DNA of 64,000 bases. It comes from Herbaspirillum sp. DW155 (lineage in GTDB: Bacteria > Pseudomonadota > Gammaproteobacteria > Burkholderiales > Burkholderiaceae_D). The DNA is taken from positions 2,852,001-2,916,000 of the forward strand of contig NZ_AP029028.1 in assembly GCF_037076565.1 (NCBI RefSeq), read 5' to 3'. Under the pieces are notes generated by a model that saw only the letters and a list, made by a program, of their open reading frames with translations, had not been told where the DNA came from and made no database searches. Positions 56,432 to 64,000 of the stretch are shown here, piece by piece. Both the position numbers and the translations under genes were made by a program. The stretch's first letter is position 1; each line of letters starts with the position of its first letter.

Positions 56432-56823
56432 GAAAGTCCTCTTGAGGTGGAGGTAAAACCGGCTAGAAGTTGCCATTTGGTTCAGTTTCCCCCACAAAAA
56501 CTGAACAAATGAGCAGCCGGTCTGGTAGCGGGGCGCATTGTTGCACTGAAGTATTACTGCTGCGTGACAACACATTTTTACCTTTCATCACAAGCGGCCG
56601 GCTCGCATTCCGCGCTGACACACGCCGGGCGGCGGGCGACAGCATCTTCCTACATCAGCTTGGGGAGCTGTCCGATGGGCCGGTACGGGCGAAAGGCCTA
56701 ATGTGAAGTTCCTGGCAGTTCGCGCTCATCGCGGACGTGCTGTCCGTCCCGCTTTTCATTTGTCCAGTTGAACAGGAGTCCGCATGCCCAGCCACCATGA
56801 CCGCCAGCGATGAGGAGATGAAC
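56432..56823. other. divergent intergenic region before the kinase
   Basis: A 392-base stretch between the leftward kinase and the rightward small gene at 56824. Apart from the hairpin at 56480-56506 and the ribosome site GAGGAG of the small gene, I see no gene, RNA or specific promoter motif. A good sigma-28 match for the chemotaxis-like cluster was looked for and not found. Confidence 0.5.
56480..56506 (-). promoter_or_regulatory. hairpin in the kinase leader
   Basis: A perfect 9-bp inverted repeat (GTTCAGTTT / AAACTGAAC) with a 9-base loop that reads TTGTGGGGG on the mRNA. It lies just before the alternative ATG 56476 and 49 bases before ATG 56431. The looped G-run followed by GA could be a ribosome or RsmA/CsrA contact. 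Confidence 0.4.
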
Positions 56824-57003
56824 ATGAGCGACAAGATCCCCCTGCCCGAAGACACCACCGAGGCCACCGAAACCGGCATGGACCAGCGCAAGCCACAGCC
56901 GCTGCCGCACGATGCCGTGCAAGGCCGTAGCGACCCGCCGGGCAAGCACCCGCGCGGCGGCGCGGAGGAAGAAGAGCACCCGCTCTCGGTCGGCAAGCCC
57001 TGA
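56824..57003 (+). CDS. small hydrophilic protein of unknown function
   Basis: A 59-residue, highly charged and proline-rich protein (SDKIPLPEDTTEATETGMDQ at the start, KHPRGGAEEEEHPLSVGKP at the end) with GAGGAG before ATG 56824. No domain, signal or membrane segment; likely disordered. It lies 48 bases before the PLD-VTT gene and may share its transcript. Confidence 0.5.
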   Translation: MSDKIPLPEDTTEATETGMDQRKPQPLPHDAVQGRSDPPGKHPRGGAEEEEHPLSVGKP

Positions 57004-57051
57004 TCACACGAGAACAAACCATTTCCATCACTTCGTCTCGCGGAGGCCCCG

Positions 57052-59373
57052 ATGTCATCACCCACTGTCCAGGATCGCGCCCAGCCCGGCTTGTTGCAGC
57101 CCGGCCGCAATTGCTGGCGGCGGGAACATGCAGACCGCTTCAGGCTGCTCATCGACGCCGCCGATTATTTTCGGGCCCTGCGCACGGCACTGCTCAATGC
57201 GCGGCGCAGTGTCTACATCCTGGGCTGGGACATCGACAGCCGCACGGTGCTGGTGCCGGGTGTCACCGACGACGGCATGCCGGCGCAACTGGGCGACCTG
57301 CTGCATGCATTGGCCGAACGCCAGCCAGACCTGCACCTCCACGTTCTGAACTGGGACTACGCCATGCTCTATGCGCTGGAACGCGAATGGATGATGGCCA
57401 GAAAGCCCGGCCGTCCACGCAACAAGCGCCTGCATTTCCGCACGGATGCACGCCATCCGGTGGGCGCCTCGCATCATCAGAAGATCGTGGTGATCGACGA
57501 CAAGCTGGCCTTCGTCGGCGGACTCGACCTGACCCGCTGCCGCTGGGATACCCCGGAGCATTTGCCCGATCATCCTTTACGGCGCGATCCCGATGGCCGG
57601 CCTTATGCGCCCTTCCACGATGTGCAGGCCATGGTGGATGGCGACGTCGCCCGCGCCTTGGGCGAACTGGCGCGCCGGCGCTGGAGCCTGGCCGGCTACG
57701 CCGAATGCCGCGTACCGGTGCCGCACGCCCTGACGCTGCCTGCTGAGGATCCCTGGCCGCAAGACGTGCAGGCGGACCTGTGCGACCTGTACGTGGGCAT
57801 CTCCCGCACCGAACCCGCCTATGAAGACCGTGCGGGTGTGTTCGAGGTGCGCGAACTGTATCTCGATGCCATTGCCGGTGCGCGGGAGTGTCTGTTCTTC
57901 GAGAACCAGTATTTCACCTCCAACGTTTTGTCCGAAGCCATCGGTGCACGCCTGCGCGAATCGCAAGGGCCGGAGGTGGCGGTGATTTCGCCGCAGACCC
58001 AGAGCGGCTGGCTGGAGCAGGCCACCATGGGGGCGCTGCGCGCACGCATACACCATCGCCTCAAGAGTGCCCTGGAGAATCAGGGCCGGCAGGCCGATGC
58101 GCGCTATCAGATGTATTGTCCGCACCTGCCGGGCCTGGAAGATGGCTGCTGCCTGAACGTGCACAGCAAGGTCTTTGCCATGGATGACCGTCTGTTCTCG
58201 GTCGGTTCGGCCAACATGAGCAACCGCTCCATGGCCTTTGATACCGAATGCAATCTGACGGTGGAGGTCCAGGGCGATGCGGCCAAACAGGCCGAGATCC
58301 GCAGCGCCATTGCCTTGATGCGCAACCGCCTGCTGGCCGAGCACCTGGGCGTGGCACCCGGCGACGTGCAGGCGGCCCTGCAACAGGAGCGCAGCCTGCA
58401 CGCGGCCATCGCGTGCCTGCGCCAGCCCGAGCGCCGCGAATTGCGCCCCCTGGACCCGCGCCTGATTCCCGAACTGGATGCATTGACTCAGGACAATGCC
58501 GTCTTCGACCCGGAACGCCCCATCAGTCCCGATGAAATCGTCGATGCCTACGTGCCGCGCAGCGCCCGCAAACCGGTGCCGCGCCGCATGATCGGCCTGG
58601 GCGTACTGGCCGTGGCGCTGGTGGCCTTTGCGCTGGCCTGGCGCTTCACGCCGCTGCGCGAATGGATCAATCTGAGTTCGCTCATCGCACTGGCCCGCAG
58701 CGTCGACCAGATGCCCTTCACCCCGGCCATCGTGATCGCGGCCTTCGTGGTGGCGGGCATGTTGATGGTACCGATCACGGTGCTCATCGCGGTAGCGGGC
58801 GTGGTGTTCGGACCCGTCAATGGCGGGCTCTATGCCGCAGCCGGCGTGGGTTTGAGTGCCCTGCTCGGCTTTGGCCTGGGACACTGGCTGGGTCATGATG
58901 CCCTGCGCGACATGCTGGGCCCGCGCATCAACAACCTGAGCCGCCGCTTCGCCCAGCGCGGTATCGCCGCCATGGCCGTGGTACGGCTGCTGCCCATTGC
59001 GCCCTTCACCGTGGTCAACGTGGTGGCCGGCGCTTCGCATCTGGGCTTGCGCGACTACCTGCTGGGCACCCTGATCGGCATGGCACCAGGCATCGTGTTG
59101 ACCGTGGTCTTCTCGCACAACCTGGCCGAGGCAATCCGCCATCCCAGTCTGCAGACGGTGCTGGTGCTGATCGCGGTGACGGCCGCACTGATGCTCATGG
59201 CCTTCGGACTGCAAAAGCTGCTCAAGCCGCGTGCGACAAAAAACGGCAAGTCATCCGCAACGCCGCCGCGCAAGAACAATTCGCCCGCATCGGGAAACAC
59301 GGAGACCAGCCAGCGCCACGATGACGACATGGCGCGCGTCAGTGCGGAACACGCGGAGGCAAGACAGGCCTGA
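57052..59373 (+). CDS. phospholipase D / cardiolipin synthase-like protein fused to a VTT membrane domain
   Basis: A 773-residue protein. Two HKD motifs of the PLD family: ASHHQKIVVIDDKLAFVGG near residue 145 and VHSKVFAMDDRLFSVGSANM near 370. After about residue 510 come six or so membrane segments of the VTT/DedA (SNARE-associated) type, with VVFGPVNGGLYAAAGVGLSA, RFAQRGIAAMAVVRLLPIAP and VVNVVAGASHLGLRDYLLG. PLD could make or cut phospholipids, while VTT proteins move lipids across bilayers. The C-terminal tail is charged and disordered. Its stop overlaps the EEP gene start. Confidence 0.9.
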   Translation: MSSPTVQDRAQPGLLQPGRNCWRREHADRFRLLIDAADYFRALRTALLNARRSVYILGWDIDSRTVLVPGVTDDGMPAQLGDLLHALAERQPDLHLHVLNWDYAMLYALEREWMMARKPGRPRNKRLHFRTDARHPVGASHHQKIVVIDDKLAFVGGLDLTRCRWDTPEHLPDHPLRRDPDGRPYAPFHDVQAMVDGDVARALGELARRRWSLAGYAECRVPVPHALTLPAEDPWPQDVQADLCDLYVGISRTEPAYEDRAGVFEVRELYLDAIAGARECLFFENQYFTSNVLSEAIGARLRESQGPEVAVISPQTQSGWLEQATMGALRARIHHRLKSALENQGRQADARYQMYCPHLPGLEDGCCLNVHSKVFAMDDRLFSVGSANMSNRSMAFDTECNLTVEVQGDAAKQAEIRSAIALMRNRLLAEHLGVAPGDVQAALQQERSLHAAIACLRQPERRELRPLDPRLIPELDALTQDNAVFDPERPISPDEIVDAYVPRSARKPVPRRMIGLGVLAVALVAFALAWRFTPLREWINLSSLIALARSVDQMPFTPAIVIAAFVVAGMLMVPITVLIAVAGVVFGPVNGGLYAAAGVGLSALLGFGLGHWLGHDALRDMLGPRINNLSRRFAQRGIAAMAVVRLLPIAPFTVVNVVAGASHLGLRDYLLGTLIGMAPGIVLTVVFSHNLAEAIRHPSLQTVLVLIAVTAALMLMAFGLQKLLKPRATKNGKSSATPPRKNNSPASGNTETSQRHDDDMARVSAEHAEARQA

Positions 59374-60185
59374 TGACTTCCGCCCCCTTGTCCCGCGCAC
59401 CGCAAGCGCGACAATGCGCGCATGACCATGCGGCACCGAAGAAGCCCGCCGATACCGAACTCGTCCTCACGGGCGATGTGCCCTTGCGCGGCCTCGCCCC
59501 CTGGCCGCTGACGGTGGCGACCTACAACATCCATAACGCGGTCGGCACCGATGGGGTGTTCTCGCCCCAGCGCATTGCCCAGGTGCTCCAGGAGATCGGG
59601 GCAGATGTGGTGGCGCTGCAGGAAGTACCGCTGGGCGGTATTTCTCAGCCGGACGTGCTGGCGCTGCTGCGAGAGGAAACGGGGTTCTTCGCCGTCGAAG
59701 GGCCGACGCTGCAAAGCGAACACCGGCGCTATGGCAATGCGGTGCTGAGCCGCTATCCCATCCTGGCCAAGGAGAGCATCGATCTGTCATTCGGCAGCCG
59801 CGAACCGCGCGGGGCACTGGATGCCGATATCGATTGTCACGGTCACATGCTGCGGGTGATCGCCACCCACCTCGGCCTGAAGCCCGCCGAGCGGCGCGCC
59901 CAGATCAAACGGCTGTTGCAGGCCTTCGATACCGACCAGGCAGCAGTGATCCTGATGGGTGACGTCAATGAATGGTTCATGTGGGGACGCGCCCTGCGCT
60001 GGCTGGTGTCGCACTTCGAGGCGGCACCGGCGCCGCGTACCTTTCCCTCGCGCTGGCCGCTCTTTGCGCTGGACCGCATCTGGATCAGCCCGCGCCAGCG
60101 CCTGCAGCAGGTGTGGGTACACCGCAGCGCGCTTGCCCGCGTGGCCTCCGATCACCTGCCACTGGTGGCGCATATTGCTGGCTGA
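59373..60185 (+). CDS. endonuclease/exonuclease/phosphatase-family protein
   Basis: A 270-residue EEP protein: ATYNIHNAVGTDGVFSPQRI, VALQEVPLG, THLGLKPAERRAQIK, ILMGDVNEWF and SDHLPLVAHI cover the metal and catalytic residues. There is no signal peptide. Relatives next to PLD-VTT genes are annotated as phosphatase partners in lipid metabolism. It starts in the PLD-VTT stop (TGATG), so the two are translationally coupled. Confidence 0.88.
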   Translation: MTSAPLSRAPQARQCAHDHAAPKKPADTELVLTGDVPLRGLAPWPLTVATYNIHNAVGTDGVFSPQRIAQVLQEIGADVVALQEVPLGGISQPDVLALLREETGFFAVEGPTLQSEHRRYGNAVLSRYPILAKESIDLSFGSREPRGALDADIDCHGHMLRVIATHLGLKPAERRAQIKRLLQAFDTDQAAVILMGDVNEWFMWGRALRWLVSHFEAAPAPRTFPSRWPLFALDRIWISPRQRLQQVWVHRSALARVASDHLPLVAHIAG

Positions 60186-60206
60186 ACAGCGTACCGCCGC
60201 GACGGC

Positions 60207-60545
60207 TCAGCCTGCGCTGCGCTTGCCGCTCCACAGCTTGACCGCCAGCGCGATCCAGATCAGCAGGAAGATCATGTTACCCGGCAACCAGATCATCTGG
60301 GTCCAGACATAATCCTGCACCCACATCGTGACCGCCGCGCTGCAGTCGCACATCTGCCCGCCATAGAACAATTCGCCGTCGCTCATGGCGCTGACGAACT
60401 GCAACCAGAGAAATCCCAGCAGCAGCGGAATAGCGACGAAGCCGCTCAGACACCAGCGGCGCGTGGTGCGATAGCGCCGGCGGTGTTGCTCGCCGCGCGC
60501 CCGGGCGTCGCCGCCCCGGCCTGGCTGCATTGCGTTGCTGTGCAT
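60207..60545 (-). CDS. small two-segment membrane protein of unknown function
   Basis: A 112-residue protein from ATG 60545, with AAGGGGAAAAC just before. A basic N-terminus is followed by membrane segments at about 34-52 (GFVAIPLLLGFLWLQFVSA) and 82-104 (MIWLPGNMIFLLIWIALAVK). Between them is GGQMCDCSAAVTMWVQDYVW with two cysteines. No family recognised. Confidence 0.6.
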   Translation of the reverse strand: MHSNAMQPGRGGDARARGEQHRRRYRTTRRWCLSGFVAIPLLLGFLWLQFVSAMSDGELFYGGQMCDCSAAVTMWVQDYVWTQMIWLPGNMIFLLIWIALAVKLWSGKRSAG

Positions 60546-60964
60546 GTTTTCCCCTTGCACTGGCATATGTTGCATGTGTGGTCTGCCCCTGTGTTGCCGC
60601 CGCGCCGTCATGACGACGCCCAAGTGCGCAGCGGCAAGCATGAACCAGCCTCCCGCGGCGGGAAGTTGGCGATATCTGTCCGGATCAACGTGGATTGGAA
60701 CACGCCGGCCTGCACCGGCGCGCGGGAACAAAACAGACCACCTGACGCGCAGGTGGCTCGCATTTCCCCGTGGGCTGTCCTCCGCACCCTCTGCGGAGGA
60801 AGAGATGGATTTTCGTCGTCAGTAGGCGCCGTCTGCTGGCGCCTGCAGGCCACCCCGGCTGCCCGGAATGCCTGATTTTTGACGCAAAAGTTCACTTACC
60901 CAGAACCAATACGATACGTTTCGTCTCGGATTCTAGGTGCAAACAATCACCTGCTCAATAAAAT
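60546..60964. other. long gap with two strong hairpins
   Basis: No gene recognised in this 419-base stretch. Two perfect hairpins lie 23 bases apart: 60778-60800 (9-bp stem TCCTCCGCA/TGCGGAGGA) and 60824-60844 (7-bp stem AGGCGCC/GGCGCCT). They could be part of a leader for the gene at 60545, an sRNA, or a terminator pair. A 95-codon leftward frame (60608-60895) covers them but has no ribosome site. Confidence 0.45.
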
Positions 60965-61603
60965 TTACGCTTGTTGTGGCGAAACTTTACCCTGCGTAAA
61001 GATGGTTTGAGGCAACGCGATGCTGCCCAGGACCAGCTTCAGTTGGGACTGAATCTGGCGCTCGTCGATGTCGGCGCTGCCGGTCAGCAGACGCTGCAGT
61101 ACAGGGGCGTACAGCAGATCGAAGACCAGGTTCAGGTCGGCATCTTCCCTGAACTCTCCGCATTGGGCACCACGGCGCAGCACATTCACCAGCGCCAGCC
61201 GGCGCGGTTCCAGGTAATTGTCATTGAAGATGCGCTGGCTCTCGGGATCGAACTGCGCCAGGGCAATCATCTCGCGCACGACCCGGCCGGACTTGCCGCG
61301 CAACAGTTGGGACAGTTGCAGCATGTGGGTCTGGATGTCTTCACGGGCAGAGCCACTGTCGCCGATGGGGGGCAAGGGTTCCACCACACGCAACAAGGCC
61401 TCCATGGCCAGGGCGCTCTTGTTGGGCCACCAGCGGTAGATGGTGGCCTTGCCCACGCCCGCGCGCGCAGCCACGCCTTCCAGGGAAAGCTTGTCGAAAC
61501 CGATCTCCTCGAGCATCACATAAGTGGCATCGAGGATGGCGTCATGGCTGACGGCATTCCTGCGGCGACCGGTGGCCGGATCGGAGATGAAGGTGAGAGA
61601 AAT
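60965..61603 (-). CDS. TetR-family regulator, probable non-canonical ATT start
   Basis: A 212-residue TetR protein: GFDKLSLEGVAARAGVGKAT, then IYRWWPNKSALAMEALL. The first ATG/GTG codons (61519, 61522) fall inside the first helix. A coding-like N-terminus (SDPATGRRRNAVSHDAILDA) extends upstream to a stop at 61639-61637, with no ATG, GTG or TTG. GGAG (61613-61610) lies six bases before ATT 61603, a rare start codon. The ligand is unknown. Confidence 0.85.
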   Translation of the reverse strand: MSLTFISDPATGRRRNAVSHDAILDATYVMLEEIGFDKLSLEGVAARAGVGKATIYRWWPNKSALAMEALLRVVEPLPPIGDSGSAREDIQTHMLQLSQLLRGKSGRVVREMIALAQFDPESQRIFNDNYLEPRRLALVNVLRRGAQCGEFREDADLNLVFDLLYAPVLQRLLTGSADIDERQIQSQLKLVLGSIALPQTIFTQGKVSPQQA

Positions 61604-61672
61604 GATGTGCTCCAGATGACAAAGGCATGTTTTCCGTCATTGATAACGGCATGCTTTTGGACAACTTGAGCG

Positions 61673-61717
61673 ATTGACAGCAAAAAAATGAGGATTTTTA
61701 CGATAAAAATTGTCAAT
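61673..61717. promoter_or_regulatory. widely spaced inverted repeat ATTGACA / TGTCAAT
   Basis: Arms at 61673-61679 and 61711-61717 in the AT-rich gap between signal peptidase and TetR genes. TetR-family operators are often inverted repeats in this position, but the spacing is large, so the link is weak. Confidence 0.25.
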
Positions 61718-61723
61718 GCGGCA

Positions 61724-62419
61724 TCATTTTGCGGCTATGGCGTCCAAGGGGCGCCCAAAACGCTCCAGGCGCGGCTTGAAGAACTGATCCGCATCCAGTG
61801 AAAAAGCGATGCGACGCGTGCGTCCCATCAGCTCGCTACGGGCGAAAAAGCCGAAATAGCGCGAATCCATGCTGTTATCGCGGTTGTCACCCAGCATCAG
61901 GTAGTGGTCCTCCGGCACCACCACCGGGCCGAAGCTGCTGTGCAGGCTGGGATGTCCCTCGGAGAGGCGTACCAGATGGTTCATGCCATCGAGCTTTTCG
62001 TCGCGGTAGCGCGCCTGATCCGCGCCGTCGCCGCTCTCGGGCGGCACCTGGGCCGCGCCGTAGCGGGCGGCGCGGCCATTGATGAAGAGCACGTTATCGC
62101 GCAGCTCCACCACGTCGCCGGGCAGGCCGATGATGCGCTTGAGCAGCAGTTCGCCGGCCTGGCGCGAATCGATCGTCACGATGTCGCCGCGCCTGGGCTC
62201 GCCCAGGCGCATCAGGCTGATGTGCGTGAGCGGCAGGCGCAGGTCATAGGCCGTTTTGTCCACCAGGATGCGGTCGCCCACCATCACGGTCGGCAGCATG
62301 GAGCCGCTGGGCACGACGTTGTAGTCGGCAATGGCGCTGCGAAACACCACCATGAGCGCAATGAAGGCCAGCAAGCCCTTGTTGCCTGCTACCAGTTTTT
62401 TCACAGTGGAGCTCATCAT
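61724..62419 (-). CDS. lepB: signal peptidase I
   Basis: A 231-residue serine-lysine protease removing signal peptides at the inner membrane. One N-terminal membrane segment (GLLAFIALMVVFRSAIADY), the nucleophile in VPSGSMLPTV, the lysine in LLKRIIGLPGD, and LGDNRDNSMDSRYFG are conserved. It has one membrane segment, unlike E. coli LepB with two, and no lepA or rnc next to it, so it may be an accessory copy. Start ATG 62419 or 62416. Confidence 0.92.
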   Translation of the reverse strand: MMSSTVKKLVAGNKGLLAFIALMVVFRSAIADYNVVPSGSMLPTVMVGDRILVDKTAYDLRLPLTHISLMRLGEPRRGDIVTIDSRQAGELLLKRIIGLPGDVVELRDNVLFINGRAARYGAAQVPPESGDGADQARYRDEKLDGMNHLVRLSEGHPSLHSSFGPVVVPEDHYLMLGDNRDNSMDSRYFGFFARSELMGRTRRIAFSLDADQFFKPRLERFGRPLDAIAAK

Positions 62420-62468
62420 GATGAATTCGTATTGGCCATATTCGAAGAGGCCACCATGCTAAACGAAA

Positions 62469-63866
62469 TCAGGACCATGCGGGCCGCGCCGAACGCAAGG
62501 GCGAGGCCGGGCGGTCCCAGGCCATCTCCGCCTGGCCCAGGCTGAGCGGCCCGAGCAAGCGCCGGGCCGTTCCCCAGGCCGTCATTTCCTGATGCGGGTG
62601 CAGGTCGGCCGGCGTCTCCCCGGCGAGCTGCGGCTGCCCGGATGAGGCGGCATGAGCCGGATGAGCGGCCAGCAGGCAGGCGGTGCGGGCCAGCGACAGG
62701 CGGTATTGGCTCCCGGCCCCGTCGGTCTGGCGCAGCGTCAGTCCGCGCACGGCGGCGGCAGCCATGAGATAACCGGTGGCGTGATCCAGTGCCTGGACCG
62801 GTAGCGGCACAGGCTTGTCGCCGCCGGCGGCGCGCATGCCCGCCTCGGCAATGCCGCTGCTCATCTGCACCAGACTGTCGAAGCCGCGCCGTGCAGCCCA
62901 GGGGCCGCTCCAGCCGTAGGCGTTCAACGCCACATCCACCAGGCCGGGGTTGAGCTCGCGGCGGCGCTGTGCGCCCAGCCCCAGCCGCTCCAGCGCATCG
63001 GCGCGGTAGCCATGCACCATCACGTCGGCCTGCCGCAGCAGGTCTTCCAGGACAGCGCGGTCGGCGGGCCGGCGCAGATCCAGTCCGGCGCAGCGCTTGC
63101 CCAGCGTCATTTCCGGGACCACGCCCGGTTCGTCCCAGTAGGCCGGGTCGATACGCAGCACATCGGCACCGAAGCCGGCCAGGAAACGCGTGGCGGTCGG
63201 GCCGGCCAGCACGCGCGTAAGATCCAGCACGCGCACCCCGGCCAGTGGCCGTGCGGGGTCGATCCTGCGCGCCGGCACGGCGGCGCCCGCGAAGAACTGG
63301 CGTGCCACCAGCGGCTCGCTGGCCACGGCTGCCCCTTGCGGATGGCTGGCCCATTGCGCGTGGCTGCGCATCTGGGCAGCGCAGCCGCCGTGCGCCACCA
63401 CTGCGCTTTCCAGTTCTGTCGCCTGCCAGCGTGCCACGGCGTGCGCAACGTCCTCGCGCGCGGCGCTCTGCGCATCCAGCCCCAGTGCGGCCAATGCCGC
63501 CGCACGATGATGGGGGGCATTGGTATGCAGGCGTATCCAGCCGTCGGCAGCGCGGTAGTCTCCCGCCACCGCATCCCACAAAGGCGGCGGTGCCCAGCCC
63601 TGGGGACGCAGGCTGCTGCTGAACCACATCGCCGCCAGACGGCGGTCACACACCACTTCCGGGCGCGCCGCGCCGCCGCTGTGGACCAGGCCGGCCAGCG
63701 CCAGCCCGGCTGCGGCCACCGACGCCTGGGCCAGGTCGGTGGTGGCAAACACCGAGGGCAGGTCGCCCTGCCCCACCAGCCTGACGGCGGCGGGTTCATC
63801 GGGATGACCGTCGAGCGCGCTCCAGATCAGTTGCAGCATGGTCTGGGCAATGGAACGGGATGTCAT
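62469..63866 (-). CDS. CoA-transferase family III (CaiB/BaiF) protein
   Basis: A 465-residue protein. The CaiB/BaiF core has GVRVLDLTRVLAGPTATRF, ADVLRIDPAYWDEPG, KRCAGLDLRRPADRAVLEDL and ADVMVHGYRADALERLGLG. An N-terminal extension of about 190 residues is unlike the standard 400-residue enzyme. The catalytic aspartate region is hard to place by eye. Substrate unknown. ATG 63866 used; TTG 63881 is in frame. A perfect inverted repeat upstream (63928-63944) suggests control. Confidence 0.8.
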   Translation of the reverse strand: MTSRSIAQTMLQLIWSALDGHPDEPAAVRLVGQGDLPSVFATTDLAQASVAAAGLALAGLVHSGGAARPEVVCDRRLAAMWFSSSLRPQGWAPPPLWDAVAGDYRAADGWIRLHTNAPHHRAAALAALGLDAQSAAREDVAHAVARWQATELESAVVAHGGCAAQMRSHAQWASHPQGAAVASEPLVARQFFAGAAVPARRIDPARPLAGVRVLDLTRVLAGPTATRFLAGFGADVLRIDPAYWDEPGVVPEMTLGKRCAGLDLRRPADRAVLEDLLRQADVMVHGYRADALERLGLGAQRRRELNPGLVDVALNAYGWSGPWAARRGFDSLVQMSSGIAEAGMRAAGGDKPVPLPVQALDHATGYLMAAAAVRGLTLRQTDGAGSQYRLSLARTACLLAAHPAHAASSGQPQLAGETPADLHPHQEMTAWGTARRLLGPLSLGQAEMAWDRPASPLRSARPAWS

Positions 63867-63927
63867 GGCGGGCCTCGTCAAGCAATGCGATGCAAGCAGG
63901 ATACTAGCCTTGAATTAATCGTCAATA

Positions 63928-63944
63928 TTGATTACTTTAATCAA
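63928..63944. promoter_or_regulatory. candidate operator TTGATTA-CTT-TAATCAA
   Basis: A perfect 7-bp inverted repeat with a 3-base centre, in an AT-rich stretch 62 bases before the CoA-transferase start. It is the type of site bound by dimeric regulators (LysR, MarR or TetR types). The partner regulator may lie beyond the window. Confidence 0.5.
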
Positions 63945-64000
63945 CTTATCGATCCCTTCATCTTCATCTATTCCGTGAGCCGCTACCTTTCTTCATCCCA

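Noticed and set aside
54194-56512. 772-codon rightward open frame over the CheA-like kinase
   Set aside because: Antisense shadow; His/Gln-rich without domain, while the leftward protein carries all kinase motifs.
60608-60895. Leftward 95-codon frame across the paired hairpins
   Set aside because: No ribosome site and no recognisable domain; hairpin symmetry explains the sequence better than coding.

Overview
The window looks like chromosome of a GC-rich betaproteobacterium, most likely Burkholderiales/Oxalobacteraceae and Herbaspirillum-like. This is inferred from protein flavour and gene content (cyo oxidase next to a RegBA-type pair, bio cluster, Liv transporter, BcepMu-type prophage), not from a database search. 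No rRNA, tRNA or CRISPR array was recognised.

Layout. 1-3.1 kb: a chemoreceptor cut by the window edge and a drug-type MFS transporter whose 3' end is destroyed. 3.1-14.4 kb: a remnant of a Mu-like transposable prophage of the BcepMu type. Leftward genes are a truncated transposase, a DUF3102 protein and a Ner/Nlp-like protein. Rightward genes are the repressor, a lipoprotein, a lysis cassette, and packaging and head genes up to gpG. Head-shell and tail genes are missing. 14.8-18.4 kb: an LprI-like protein, a small protein, a MocR regulator and a GntR/FCD regulator. 18.5-23.9 kb: the biotin operon bioB-P450-bioF-bioA-bioD, with a BioR-type box just upstream. 23.9-25.5 kb: a LOV (blue-light) hybrid histidine kinase. 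25.7-30.3 kb: a branched-chain-amino-acid-type ABC transporter with fused LivH-LivM permeases. 30.4-37.4 kb: cyoABCD-SURF1-regB-regA in one run. 37.6-45.4 kb: an MHS-family transporter, a PAAR spike protein with a doubtful downstream frame, a zinc peptidase, nadA-nadC, a YbiT-type ABC-F protein and a DUF1439 protein. 45.5-51.1 kb: queD-tadA-ldcA, queE, a DUF72 pseudogene, a cupin, a TPR protein and a tandem-PPC protein. 51.2-56.4 kb: a non-canonical chemotaxis-like signalling cluster. 56.8-64 kb: a PLD-VTT fusion with an EEP phosphatase, a TetR regulator lacking a normal start codon, signal peptidase I and a CoA-transferase family III protein.

How genes work together. The bio operon carries the ring-assembly enzymes plus a P450 that may supply pimelate, with an adjacent GntR/FCD protein as likely regulator. 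RegBA is the distal part of the bo3 oxidase operon, so redox sensing and terminal oxidase expression are probably linked. The 51-56 kb cluster combines a membrane kinase with CheA-type Hpt and ATPase domains but no recognisable CheW-like P5 domain, a minimal MCP-like protein, two CheX-like proteins and a CheY. No CheW, CheR or CheB lies nearby, which makes it the best candidate here for an undescribed signalling system.
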